In this document: positions 14,594 through 24,097 of the stretch, in pieces
How positions within the stretch are numbered: the stretch's first letter is position 1
Layout of the letters: each line of letters begins with the position of its first letter
Source of the DNA: a virus
IMG/VR virus record: IMGVR_UViG_3300031851_000069
Span: 1 to 36,799 of that record
Length of the DNA stretch: 36,799 nucleotides
Strand: one strand, 5' to 3'
The notes under the pieces: generated by a model
Database searches by the model: none
The model's input: only the letters and a program-made list of their open reading frames with translations
What the model was told of the DNA's origin: nothing
Program-made: the position numbers and the translations under genes

Positions 14594-15124
14594 TTAAGCA
14601 GTTGCAGTAGCAAACTCAGCAGCACCGATGCTGTAAGACAAACCAAGCTCATCACCTGTTAGGGTAAGTTGGAAGCGGTTCTTTTCAGAACGACCAGTTC
14701 CAGAGTTAGCGTCAACAGTACCTGCGTACAAACCGTAGTCTAAACCACAAACGTGGTAAGTTCCAGCAGCAGTCTCTACAAAAGCAACCAACTCTGCACC
14801 ACCTTTAGAGATGTCGTTAAGAGCTGTGATTTTGTCAGCAGTCATTTTAGGAAGCTCTACAGATACGGTTGGTACAGTTGATACAACACCATCACCAGAT
14901 ACAGTTTTCACTTCACTGAATACGGAGAAGCCATCCTTGTTGTTAAAAGAAATTTGTGATACTCCAGTTACAGCAGTAGCAGCAGTTACTTCACGGTCAG
15001 CGTCTGTTCTTGTCAAAGCAGTCAGAGCGTCAGAGCGGTTAGCAACGTGCAATTCTACGATACCGCCAATTGCAACATCGTCACAAGAGTAAGAAATATC
15101 AGCAAGAGTTACATTACAAGCCAT
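14594..15124 (-). CDS. Major tail tube protein candidate (paralogue 1, 176 aa)
   Basis: Directly follows the capsid gene and lies between two hairpins, as expected for a very abundant protein. It starts MACNVTLADISYSC, contains NNKDGFSVFSEVKTVSG and ends with SGTGRSEKNRFQLTLTG, the pattern shared with paralogues 2 and 3. The even, low-bias composition (many Thr, Ala and Val) is typical of tube proteins. Its high copy number makes it the best candidate for the main tube subunit. Confidence 0.65.
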   Translation of the reverse strand: MACNVTLADISYSCDDVAIGGIVELHVANRSDALTALTRTDADREVTAATAVTGVSQISFNNKDGFSVFSEVKTVSGDGVVSTVPTVSVELPKMTADKITALNDISKGGAELVAFVETAAGTYHVCGLDYGLYAGTVDANSGTGRSEKNRFQLTLTGDELGLSYSIGAAEFATATA

Positions 15125-15146
15125 ATTATTATATTTTTTAAAGTAA

Positions 15147-15168
15147 GGAAAGGGCAGAAGCCCTTTCC
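15147..15168 (-). terminator. Hairpin after the capsid gene
   Basis: GGAAAGGGC (15147-15155) pairs perfectly with GCCCTTTCC (15160-15168) around AGAA. Minus-strand transcripts reach it just after the capsid stop. The run after it is only partly T-rich, so it may be a partial terminator or a 3' mRNA stabiliser for the abundant capsid message. Confidence 0.6.
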
Positions 15169-15181
15169 CTAATTATTATTA

Positions 15182-16066
15182 TTATGCAGCGTAGACAATC
15201 TCAGCACCTTTCAAGTAAGAGAAACCTAACTTGAACTGTCCCCAGATTTTATCAGAAGACAATTCAGCTTCGTACTTCATATCAATGGCACGAACGTCAT
15301 TGTACTCATCAGTCAACATTACGATGTTCTGTGCAGCAGAAATCATAAATTGGCCAGCAGGCATAGATGGGAAGTGAATAACCTCCATACCGAAGTAGTT
15401 CGGTACACCACCTTCTACGACACCTTGTGGAGTTGTAGTGTATAAACCAGCGATTGCAATTTGGTAAGCTTGCATAGCAGCAGTTCCCAAGAAGATAGCA
15501 GGTTTGAAATCACGGTCAGCATCACCGTAAACAGCAGCTAACATTACATCACTCATTGTTTCGTAAGCACCTTCCAATTTGTCAAGTACGTTAGCAGAGG
15601 TAATAGCTCCACCAAGTGCGTAATCTAAGACAGCAGCATCAGCAGCCATTTCAGTAGTCAATTCAGTACCTGCAACAGTCAATGCTTTTTCAGCAGACAA
15701 TTTTGCGAAGTAGTCAAATACCCAATCCTTGAACTCAGCGTCCATAGTCTCTGGGTTGTTCTGACCTTTCTTTAAAAGAAGACCACGGTAAGAAGACTCA
15801 AGAGCATTTTTACAGTTTAAGAAAGACCACTTGTAAGTAGTTACAGTCATTTCTTTTTCTCCGATTGTAGCATCAGAGTCACCGTTAAATACACAAAGGT
15901 CTGAACCGAAAGTTAATGAAGCGTCAAAGATAGGTACGTTTACTTTAGCTTTAACACCGTCTACAAGACGGAAACGGTTTAATACCGCTGCCGATTTTAC
16001 CATAGTATCAATGAAGAGGTCTGGACGTCTGTCACCGTATGGCAAGTTTGATATTACTATACTCAT
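15182..16066 (-). CDS. Major capsid protein (294 aa)
   Basis: Follows the XkdF-type protease/scaffold, as HK97-fold capsid genes usually do. Length and even composition fit the fold; the segment AEFKDWVFDYFAKLSAEKAL would be the spine helix, and AIFLGTAAMQAYQIA and GMEVIHFPSMPAGQFMISAAQNIVMLTDE the A-domain strands and helix. There is no obvious long scaffold-type N-terminal extension, because scaffolding is in the neighbour. The hairpin behind it fits high expression. It is not similar enough to a named family for a finer call. Confidence 0.75.
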   Translation of the reverse strand: MSIVISNLPYGDRRPDLFIDTMVKSAAVLNRFRLVDGVKAKVNVPIFDASLTFGSDLCVFNGDSDATIGEKEMTVTTYKWSFLNCKNALESSYRGLLLKKGQNNPETMDAEFKDWVFDYFAKLSAEKALTVAGTELTTEMAADAAVLDYALGGAITSANVLDKLEGAYETMSDVMLAAVYGDADRDFKPAIFLGTAAMQAYQIAIAGLYTTTPQGVVEGGVPNYFGMEVIHFPSMPAGQFMISAAQNIVMLTDEYNDVRAIDMKYEAELSSDKIWGQFKLGFSYLKGAEIVYAA

Positions 16067-16109
16067 TTTATTTTAATTTAAGAGGATTCGTTTAATTAAT
16101 TTACAATAA

Positions 16110-17162
16110 TTACTTGCGGTTAAAGAAGTTGTTAATCATATCTACCTTCTCAGAAGTGATACCATTAAAAACTACTGTCTTGTCTTCTACCGTTTCAGCA
16201 ACTTCTTCAGCCTTTTGTTCAGCAGCAAATTGCTCCTCAACTTCAGCTTCTGTAGCTTCTTCTTCAGCAGTAAATTCTTCAGAGACTTCCTCAGCAACTT
16301 CTTCAGTAGCTTCGTACTTGTCATCCTTCATTTCTTCTTTCTCTTCCTCCTCTTTGTGTTCGGGAGTATGAGCCATTTCTTCTTCATCTTCTTCTACAGC
16401 AGCGTTCTCTTCTTGAGACTCTCCCATAGATGCGATGTGCTTTTGAATCATTTCAATGGCCTCCTGTAAATCAGAAACACCAGCAAACTTATCTTCAAAA
16501 GATGTCACAGCTTCAAGGAGCGAGTTGTTCTCGTTCTCCAAAGCTTCAATTCTTGCTTCGTACTTGTTAGTCATCGCCTCAAATTGAGCCTCCAACTTAC
16601 CAAGTTCTTTGCCAAAACTAAATTCGTTCATTTGTTCTTCGTTATTAATTGTTGGTTTAATATCTGCCTTAATCTCAATAGAGAAACCATTTATCTCTCC
16701 GTTTTCAATTGCAGTAAATAATTCGTCAGACTCAATCTTTGCCTTCACGAATACTGTTCCGTTTGGTAGTTTGTAACCATAGTCTACAGACTTATCGTTA
16801 TCACTCTCTTTAGTCCAAACTTCAAGCATCACTACATCGTCAGTATCATTCTGATGGTTAATGCCAAATGCGTTAAATAATCCTTCCTTGGAATACTTGT
16901 ACATAATCTCTTGGATTGTCTCCGCAGTGAAGCGTACATAGTAATACCCCATTTCGGGTGAGAAGCGTAGGATTTCCTTGTTAGGAATCATAATAGGTCC
17001 TACAACCTCTTTCTTCTTTTCATCAGCAAACATCTGTACCTTCTCTACTTCATTGAAGTGGATGAAGTCTTCCTCAATAGCAGGCTTGTCTACAAGAGAA
17101 ATCTTGTACATCCCTTGAGCGATGTCATCTAATGTTATATCAAATAATGGTAAGTTATCCAT
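16110..17162 (-). CDS. Prohead protease (XkdF/S78-like) with acidic scaffold domain
   Basis: The start is the ATG at 17162 (350 aa), overlapping the previous gene by eight bases; the frame is open upstream but lies inside that gene. Residues 1-170 are XkdF-like: ISLVDKPAIEEDFIHF near the start, INHQND with H103, and YGYKLPNGTVFVKAKI followed by NGFSIE with S161 as likely catalytic Ser. After residue 180 comes a long coiled, very Glu-rich segment that fits an internal scaffold. A protease-scaffold fusion is known in tailed phages. Confidence 0.8.
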   Translation of the reverse strand: MDNLPLFDITLDDIAQGMYKISLVDKPAIEEDFIHFNEVEKVQMFADEKKKEVVGPIMIPNKEILRFSPEMGYYYVRFTAETIQEIMYKYSKEGLFNAFGINHQNDTDDVVMLEVWTKESDNDKSVDYGYKLPNGTVFVKAKIESDELFTAIENGEINGFSIEIKADIKPTINNEEQMNEFSFGKELGKLEAQFEAMTNKYEARIEALENENNSLLEAVTSFEDKFAGVSDLQEAIEMIQKHIASMGESQEENAAVEEDEEEMAHTPEHKEEEEKEEMKDDKYEATEEVAEEVSEEFTAEEEATEAEVEEQFAAEQKAEEVAETVEDKTVVFNGITSEKVDMINNFFNRK

Positions 17163-17934
17163 TCTTCTTTGCTTTTTTATGCCACTTTGGTAGCAGGTCG
17201 TTATCTTGTACATACTTAGCGTTAGAAGGTCTTCCGTTCTTTACCAAGTACATAAATGCGTTTAGTCGGGCAAGTCCCCATTGTGTAGCACTTGTAACCT
17301 TTGGTGAGTGTCCTGTATTAAAAGCACCCATACCACGAAGTACAACTTTCTTTGCAGCTCCCATACCCAACTTCTTATCGGGGTACTTCTCATTATAGGT
17401 GTTTACTTTAGTCTCTATAGATTTAATAATCTTTGGAGATAACTTTCCACCTTTGCCAACACCTTTAGGATTCTTGTTAGGAGTATCGCTTTTAGGTGCC
17501 TTGGGAGATTTCTTAATGCTGCCATCCTTGCCTTGTGTAGCATAATCATCTTTGACTTTACGGTCACCCCACGGGACGTTAGCCACATCAACACTTGCCT
17601 TAACTGTTCCGTTTCGTATGCTTTCAGCTTTTCTAATTGCCCAGTTAACACCGCTTGTTCCTCCCCAACCAAGCCAAGCAACATAGCCTCTATCTTTCCA
17701 AGGCGTGTCCTTATACTTAGGGTCAATCGCAGCATTCTTTCTATGGCGATTAAACGCAGCCATTCTTGCAATAGTCTCATACGATAGTTTTCTTTTTGAT
17801 GCTAACTGATTGGCACGAGTCCAACCCACATTAGTCATACCCTTAACTTCCTCTCCATACTTCTTCTTCCACTCAAGAACTTTCTTGGCGTTGTTAGTAG
17901 CAGATTGTGGGTAGTCGTTGTATGTAGCCATCAA
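17155..17934 (-). CDS. Phage structural/morphogenesis protein, DUF5824-like C-terminus (259 aa)
   Basis: There are two recognisable parts. Residues about 8-110 (YPQSATNNAKKVLEWK, GWTRANQLASK, ETIARMAAFNRHR, WLGWGGTSGVNWA) form a module I know from many phages, often near or fused to prohead proteases. Residues about 190-255 (GMGAAKKVVLRGMGAF, ATQWGLARLNAFMYL, NGRPSNAKYVQDNDLLP) match the DUF5824 pattern. The middle is basic and Pro/Lys-rich. The function of neither part is established. Being next to the protease points to head assembly. Confidence 0.65.
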   Translation of the reverse strand: MMATYNDYPQSATNNAKKVLEWKKKYGEEVKGMTNVGWTRANQLASKRKLSYETIARMAAFNRHRKNAAIDPKYKDTPWKDRGYVAWLGWGGTSGVNWAIRKAESIRNGTVKASVDVANVPWGDRKVKDDYATQGKDGSIKKSPKAPKSDTPNKNPKGVGKGGKLSPKIIKSIETKVNTYNEKYPDKKLGMGAAKKVVLRGMGAFNTGHSPKVTSATQWGLARLNAFMYLVKNGRPSNAKYVQDNDLLPKWHKKAKKNG

Positions 17935-17946
17935 ATTAATTTACAA

Positions 17947-20661
17947 TCATATCAATAAGCCTTCTATGGTAAGGTATGCGTATTCTTGGTAAACCTCTCC
18001 CTTTGCGCTTTTCACATAAATACTTGAAGAAGTGTTTATTCTTGAGGAATTGAATTGAGATAAAAAGAAATTTAAAGAACCTAGTTCCGATACAGGAACT
18101 ACCATATCAAACTCAATAGTTGGTTTTTCTAATTGATTTATCTTATCAGCATTTGCAAATATGTTTGTGTATGTATCTGTTACATCTCCATTCTCATCTT
18201 CAAACTTTAAACTCCAACCTAATGGGTTAGCTGAAAATAACCTGCCATTGAATATATGTTTGCCCCCAAGGTTTTGAGAGGTAACACCATACTGGCTGTT
18301 TGAGTATATTCTTTCAACTTCGGTAATCATCTTACCACTTGTGTTAAAACCCTTCAATACAGTGTAAGGCACAAGAAGATTGCTTTGATATAAAGGCTTA
18401 TCTAAATATGCAAACCTAAACCCAACCTTTGTGTTTTGAGTAAATACATTAGGAGTTAATCCTAAATCGTTTGCGCTAAACGCACCATTTTGATAATTTT
18501 GATTAGTATCGTAATCATTAGATACACCACCACAAACGGAGTTTTCGTATATAGAACTCTTTAAATCAATCTTTATTTCTGCTATTCCGTCTTCGTTTAT
18601 CTCTTGAGTAGTAGAACCTACAATTATATCGTTATCATCAATGTCATCGTAGTAAAGACCAAAGTCCTTGTTTGTTATTTCTAAAGACTTAACCCTATCC
18701 CCACCATTGCTTATCTTAAAAGAGTTTAAGTCATCCACATATTCGTCTATATTTAATGCAGCCCCACGAACAATATGCAGTGGGTCAAGGCGAAGTATGT
18801 TTTGAGGAACGGATGAATCATAATCATAGTATAGGCCACAATCAAATCTTTTGGCAATACCTAATAAAACATCATATACGTTGTATGAACAAGTCTTGTT
18901 TATGGATTCCTGTATTATAAACTCATCACTTTTCTTGTAAGGAAGAAAATCTTCTTTAGCTTCAAACTTTAGATTTAATCTTCCGTAACCTCCTGTACCT
19001 CCATCGGGGTCACCAAACCTTGTTATACCTTTTAATATATCTGTGTAAGAAAATGTAGCTTGAGTAAAACCCGTTGCATTGTGTGGATTTGCATTATCAA
19101 AGCTTGTAACGTAAGAAAGATTTATATTACCCGATATAGGTTCAAGCCAATAGTTAATACTATATCTACTTCCGCTATTTATAAATAGTTCTTCTTCCTG
19201 CGGAAAGTGGGCTTCAATAGGCTCAAAAATAAGTGTATCAGCAAATGCGTATCCACTGCTAATTATTGATGGGTCACCATCCCTGCAATCAAAATAATGA
19301 AAATTAGGTCCTGCTGTAGAAGACTTGTTTGAATATCCTTGAACCGCCCCTTGAATGTTTGAACTTGTTATAACTAAATCATCACCATTAGCGTCTTGCA
19401 TAGTAATGCGTTTGACTTCAAGCCCTTCTTCAAAAACACTTGTATGTAGATTAAATTGTATATCCGTGTTGGGGTCAAAGGTGTTTAATTGAGCTACCAT
19501 TTTATCCTCTTCTATAACAGGTATCTCATATAGAGCATCAATAATAGTAACAGACGTTAAACCATTTGCTAAAGATATCTCTGAATTAAAAGCGACTTTT
19601 GGAGCAAGAAATCCTCTTACGGGTTCATCGTCATCTGGATAAAAACCATTTCTTTCCTCTGCTGCCCATTCTTGTGTCTGTGGATAAGAAGGCCCGCCAC
19701 CTGCGGTAGTACCATAGTTACCCGAAGTTTCTGAATCGCTAAAGTAAATAGTGCTAAAATCCTTTATTGATTGAGATAGGTCTTCACATCTATTTAGGTT
19801 GCTGTTTGTACCTACCCAAGCAGGTGATTGCCTAACAACGAACTGCCTTGTGTTTACATCTTGCTTTGCGAGAAGTCTTGAGGGAAGCAACATATGTATC
19901 TTCTCTGGCTGCATATCAGCGAACTCTGGATTCCCTGCAAAAGCACCAACACCGAGAAGTTTAGAGTCTATTCTAAAAGGAAAGTTAGCATCGTTTATAT
20001 ATGAAGATAAATAATCTAAAAACCCTTTTACAGAAAAAACAGGCACTATACCCGCTCTTGTCATATCGGGTCCATACTCAACAAACTGACGTGCAGCATA
20101 GTTGAATTTACCTTTCACATCATTAACAAAATCAACATAGGGGAATGAGATAGGACGTGAATAGTCTGGATTAGTATTAATCAAACCTGCTTCACCACCA
20201 CTTGCTGTAGGTGTTAGAAACTCCGTAAAAGTATGTCTTGATGTGTAATAATTATCAGCATATATATCACCCAATGGAACATCTTTAATCTTTGAAAGGT
20301 AGCTTGATATAAAGTCTTTTAGTCCAATTTCAATGTAAGGCTCCGCGGAATTATATTCTATGGCGTTTACAGTAAGTAATCCGTTTATGGTGTTTGATGT
20401 CCCTTCAATTTCCACCTTAAAATAAAAATCATCTAAAGGAAAATTAGAAGATGGAGATAGATTGGGATTAAAGTTAAAAAGATTAGTCTCTTGATTTTTT
20501 TCTGTTAAAGGAATCTTTAGTTCCGTGTAAAAAGGTAGCTTAATCTTATCTATGTTTATTGTCTCGTAAAACTCAATATCATAGTTAAGAGATTGTTCTG
20601 GGAATAAGTCCAACTCGTAAAATGTAGAGTTGTCCCTACTAATCTTTAGTGAAAAATACAT
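17947..20661 (-). CDS. Large tail tip / baseplate hub protein (904 aa)
   Basis: The second-largest virion protein, placed two genes after the tape measure, where tail-tip or hub proteins lie. It begins MYFSLKISRDNSTFYELDLFPEQS, which I associate with tail-tip proteins of flavobacterial phages. It then shows many short beta stretches, RPISFPYVDF near 170 and IFANADKINQLEKPTIEFDMVVPV near the end. No enzymatic site is recognised. Confidence 0.65.
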   Translation of the reverse strand: MYFSLKISRDNSTFYELDLFPEQSLNYDIEFYETINIDKIKLPFYTELKIPLTEKNQETNLFNFNPNLSPSSNFPLDDFYFKVEIEGTSNTINGLLTVNAIEYNSAEPYIEIGLKDFISSYLSKIKDVPLGDIYADNYYTSRHTFTEFLTPTASGGEAGLINTNPDYSRPISFPYVDFVNDVKGKFNYAARQFVEYGPDMTRAGIVPVFSVKGFLDYLSSYINDANFPFRIDSKLLGVGAFAGNPEFADMQPEKIHMLLPSRLLAKQDVNTRQFVVRQSPAWVGTNSNLNRCEDLSQSIKDFSTIYFSDSETSGNYGTTAGGGPSYPQTQEWAAEERNGFYPDDDEPVRGFLAPKVAFNSEISLANGLTSVTIIDALYEIPVIEEDKMVAQLNTFDPNTDIQFNLHTSVFEEGLEVKRITMQDANGDDLVITSSNIQGAVQGYSNKSSTAGPNFHYFDCRDGDPSIISSGYAFADTLIFEPIEAHFPQEEELFINSGSRYSINYWLEPISGNINLSYVTSFDNANPHNATGFTQATFSYTDILKGITRFGDPDGGTGGYGRLNLKFEAKEDFLPYKKSDEFIIQESINKTCSYNVYDVLLGIAKRFDCGLYYDYDSSVPQNILRLDPLHIVRGAALNIDEYVDDLNSFKISNGGDRVKSLEITNKDFGLYYDDIDDNDIIVGSTTQEINEDGIAEIKIDLKSSIYENSVCGGVSNDYDTNQNYQNGAFSANDLGLTPNVFTQNTKVGFRFAYLDKPLYQSNLLVPYTVLKGFNTSGKMITEVERIYSNSQYGVTSQNLGGKHIFNGRLFSANPLGWSLKFEDENGDVTDTYTNIFANADKINQLEKPTIEFDMVVPVSELGSLNFFLSQFNSSRINTSSSIYVKSAKGEVYQEYAYLTIEGLLI

Positions 20662-20662
20662 A

Positions 20663-21247
20663 CTATCGTGTTGCGATATTAAATTCTATAGTAGACTTGA
20701 ACCTATTTTTGAATATTTCAAAAGTTTCTTCCGTAAAAGACACGCCATAAGCAGCACCTCCACACTCATCAACATAACAAAGTTGAGGTATGTATCCACT
20801 TGTTGTTTCTTCGTAATCTAAAAGCTCTCCTATTGTGTCTGAGCCATAAAGATTCCTGCGGTTGTTAGGAAGTATTAATTTATATGAAGTGTTTGATGAA
20901 TATTTTATGTATTGCTTTGAGTAAGAGCCTTGCTGAACATCAACATCTATTCTAAATATATCTTCTGGGAAGTATTCTGTAGTTTTAAATAAACCACCCA
21001 CTGCATTAAAAGAAGATGGAACGCCCTTGTATATGTTCTTATCAAACGAGAATATATCTGCCGCGCCATCAATACACAATGCGTAAAAGCCGTATGTTAT
21101 AGCTCCAATGACATATTCTACTCTAACCACATCACCTGTGTTGAAATTAGACGCTCCAATCTCTCTGAAGGTTCCATCGCCATTATTTGTAATGGACATA
21201 AAAACGCTTGGTGATTCGGGTACTCCCGCTCTAAAATGATTTGCCAT
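20663..21247 (-). CDS. Tail protein, small (194 aa), next to the tape measure
   Basis: Starts one base into the tape-measure stop (TAATG). Short beta-strand-rich protein with FTEETFEIFKNRFKSTIEFNIATR at the end. No family is recognised. Position between tape measure and tail tip suggests a distal-tail-like role, which is inference. Confidence 0.55.
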   Translation of the reverse strand: MANHFRAGVPESPSVFMSITNNGDGTFREIGASNFNTGDVVRVEYVIGAITYGFYALCIDGAADIFSFDKNIYKGVPSSFNAVGGLFKTTEYFPEDIFRIDVDVQQGSYSKQYIKYSSNTSYKLILPNNRRNLYGSDTIGELLDYEETTSGYIPQLCYVDECGGAAYGVSFTEETFEIFKNRFKSTIEFNIATR

Positions 21248-24096
21248 TATACTTTATCGTTTCTGTCTCTTATTCTACGTTCAACTTCATTTGTTCTCAA
21301 GTCCTTGTCTGCGACATAAGCACGTACTGGCTTGCTTACACCTATAGCAGTTGAGGTAGTAGCCTCTGCAATAGCCTTTAGGTAATCTACACTTTCATTT
21401 ACTGGTGAAGACACTAATCCTCCTTGAGCGAAGTTAAGCTTACCTAAAGTTGGTACAACTCTTGTTGAGTCGTTTATCCTTTTTAACAAATCATAATTTC
21501 TTGAGGTAGCATCTTTATTTACAATAAACTCTCCACCTTCCATCTCGTATCCGCTCCTGCCTTGAACGCTGAATGGTACACCGCCTTGTGCGTGCGAAGG
21601 ACCATTGACCACACCACCTTCAGCGAACCTTTTAGGAATGTATTGACGTTGGTTAATTGCAGCCACTTGACCTGCATATGATATTGCCGCGCCTCCCGAA
21701 GTGATTAATGCGTTAACAACATTTGCTGGGAACGGTGTTCCATCAAGGACTTCATTTATAAATGATTGAGCAAGTGCCGCCAAAAAATCAGCTCTTGCTG
21801 TTATTAAGTCTTGTTTCTTTTCTGCGTTAAATCTCTTTTTTTCTACTTCGTTTTCTTCAATAATTTGCGCTTTTTGTATGTCTTTTTGCTTGCTTCTGAA
21901 TTGAGCCTCAGTAATTAACTGATTATCTAATTGAGATTTTATTATATCTTGTTCAATTTCATACCTGTTCTTAATTAAGTCAAGTTCAGCATCAAGTTCG
22001 TCTTGAAGAACTTTTAAACGCTCATCGGCTATATTTTGATATATGTCATTGGTCATCTCAGCACCTTCTTGAGCGAGTTCTTCTCCAAGTTGAAGGAGAG
22101 AATAAGCTGCTTCATCACCAAGTTTCTGGAAGAATGTCCTTGCCTCCTCTATGGATTCTGGAGGGAATATTGGTGCTAACTCTAAATCTTCAAGAGGTTT
22201 ATTTAAAATCCTTTCAACAGCTTCGGTTACTTGTTCAGAACCAGAGGTGTTCATTGCTAAAGAAAATGATTTATAAAGTTTTTTTACAATAGCTTGTATA
22301 TCAGCATCATCAAACTGAAAATCTGCAATCTGTTTTTGTAATGTTTCTAACCTTCCTATTTCAGCTACAGTTCTTTTGTATTCGTCAGAGCCTTTGGTAA
22401 GTTTATCAAGGCTGTCTTTTGAAGCATCTATTTGCGTTTGAAGGTTTTTGTATTCTTCATTAGCAAGTCTGTTGGCTTCCAAAGCTTGTTTTTGATTTAT
22501 TATCTCATTTTTTTTACTTTTTAAAAGCTCTTGTCCAGCTTCTGTAACTTTTAAAACCGCTCGTTCTTGACCTTCTGTAGCTAGTAAATCATCTTTTTTT
22601 GTTCTTATAAGTGTTTCGGTTTCTTTAACAAGACCGTTATATGCTTTGCGACCCTCTTCGGTCATTTCATTTATACTATATCCATTTTTTAGTATCTCCC
22701 TATCACTATAAGATATCCTCCCTCTTGCGACAAGAGTTTCTCTTGTTACTCTTTCAGCTTCTTTATATATTTTCTTTCCGTTGGTTAAAACCTCTCCAGC
22801 TGCTTTCTCAGAGCTTTCAGATATAAGCTCAAAAAAATCATTATTCTTTAACTGCTTGTAAGCTTCTAATTGATTCTCTACAGCCTCTGGTAGAACAATA
22901 TTAAAGAAGTTTTTAAATATAGTACCCCCAATAGTGGAAGTGTCGGCGAGCTTAATTAAGAAAGCATCAAAAGCAGAATTTAACAATTTAAACTTACCCG
23001 AAAGTGTGTCTATTTGTTTTGCTGAAGCTTGAGTTGCGGCTCCTAACTCACCAAATTTACCAGAATATTCTTCAAGCTTGTCAATATTATTAACAAGAAC
23101 TGTAGCTTGCGCTACTGCTGTCTTTCCAAATATTTCAGTAATGTCATTTAGCGATAGCTGCTCATCTTTTAAATTTTGTAATGTTTCCTTTAAAGTCTCA
23201 CCAGATTCCCCTACCTCAAGCAAAATCTTACGAAGACCTGTACCAATACGAGAGGCTTGGAAACCACTGTCTGCAAGAACACCCATTGCCGCAGCCGTCT
23301 CTTGGAATGTAATACCTAACTGCCCTGCAATCGGTGCAACATAAGCGATTGAAGTACCAAAAGATTCAAAGGATAGTGCAGAACCATTAACAGCTGACGT
23401 AAGTGTATCTGCCACAGAAGCAGCTTGAGAAGCATCAAGGTTGAAAGCACGAATAGTAATACCAACCTTTTGTGCAATATCAGATAAACCTACACCTAAT
23501 GCCTGTGCCGCATTTGCTATAGCGAGTGTAGACTGTTGTATTTCCGATGCTGAAAAACCAAGTTTACCGAGTTCAGTTTGTAGCCCCGCTATCTCAACGG
23601 CAGTAAATGTTGTGGCACCTGCTACATCAAGGGTGTTATTTTTTAAGGATTCAAGTTCACTTCCTGCAGCTTTAGTGACAGCACCTACTCTAGCTATAGC
23701 TGATTCTAATTCTGAAAATCTCTTTACAGCACCTACTGTAAATGTTTGAGCAAGTCTTAAAGCTCCATTAAGTAGTAAGTAACCACTATAGAAAGATATA
23801 ATGGTTTTAACATTCTTGAGCATCGTTGCTCCAAACCCTTTAGACTTTTTGTTATTGTCATCAGTGTTTTTACCAAACTTCTTTTGCTCGTTATTAGCTT
23901 GCTTTAAATTATCCTTGTACTTTTTAGTTTTAGCTGAAGCCTTGTCTACTTCTTGCTCAAGTTTCTTTGTACTACCCGTTATTTTAGAAATAGTCTTGTC
24001 AAGGTCAATTAAACCTCCCGATACTTCTCTTACAGCTTTCGCTAATTTGCGTAGCGCATCTTGTAGAAACTGTATTCTATTACTTTGTTCTGCCAT
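21247..24096 (-). CDS. Tail tape measure protein (TP901 type, 949 aa)
   Basis: Coiled N-terminus (residues 1-90), a membrane-like stretch around 95-115, then the TP901 core (about 120-360: SELESAIARVGAVTKAAG, TTFTAVEIAGLQTELGKLGF, ALGVGLSDIAQKVG, FQASRIGTGLRKILLEVG). A long helical middle section follows, and the C-terminal part has RFAEGGVVNGPSHAQGGVPF and MEGGEFIVNKDAT, typical of tape measures in this group. By the rule of about 0.15 nm per residue the tail would be about 140 nm, which fits a siphovirus. Confidence 0.9.
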   Translation of the reverse strand: MAEQSNRIQFLQDALRKLAKAVREVSGGLIDLDKTISKITGSTKKLEQEVDKASAKTKKYKDNLKQANNEQKKFGKNTDDNNKKSKGFGATMLKNVKTIISFYSGYLLLNGALRLAQTFTVGAVKRFSELESAIARVGAVTKAAGSELESLKNNTLDVAGATTFTAVEIAGLQTELGKLGFSASEIQQSTLAIANAAQALGVGLSDIAQKVGITIRAFNLDASQAASVADTLTSAVNGSALSFESFGTSIAYVAPIAGQLGITFQETAAAMGVLADSGFQASRIGTGLRKILLEVGESGETLKETLQNLKDEQLSLNDITEIFGKTAVAQATVLVNNIDKLEEYSGKFGELGAATQASAKQIDTLSGKFKLLNSAFDAFLIKLADTSTIGGTIFKNFFNIVLPEAVENQLEAYKQLKNNDFFELISESSEKAAGEVLTNGKKIYKEAERVTRETLVARGRISYSDREILKNGYSINEMTEEGRKAYNGLVKETETLIRTKKDDLLATEGQERAVLKVTEAGQELLKSKKNEIINQKQALEANRLANEEYKNLQTQIDASKDSLDKLTKGSDEYKRTVAEIGRLETLQKQIADFQFDDADIQAIVKKLYKSFSLAMNTSGSEQVTEAVERILNKPLEDLELAPIFPPESIEEARTFFQKLGDEAAYSLLQLGEELAQEGAEMTNDIYQNIADERLKVLQDELDAELDLIKNRYEIEQDIIKSQLDNQLITEAQFRSKQKDIQKAQIIEENEVEKKRFNAEKKQDLITARADFLAALAQSFINEVLDGTPFPANVVNALITSGGAAISYAGQVAAINQRQYIPKRFAEGGVVNGPSHAQGGVPFSVQGRSGYEMEGGEFIVNKDATSRNYDLLKRINDSTRVVPTLGKLNFAQGGLVSSPVNESVDYLKAIAEATTSTAIGVSKPVRAYVADKDLRTNEVERRIRDRNDKV

Positions 24097-24097
24097 T

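Noticed and set aside
16114-16469. Plus-strand Ser/Phe-rich frames opposite the scaffold region
   Set aside because: They are antisense to the Glu-rich scaffold: the complement of GAA/GAG runs reads as Ser and Phe runs, so they are artefacts.
17155-17213. Programmed frameshift fusing the DUF5824-like protein to the protease
   Set aside because: The protease frame is open upstream and an A-run (AAAAAAG) is present, but the run is not in the phase needed for a -1 slip, and an ATG at 17162 gives a normal coupled start.
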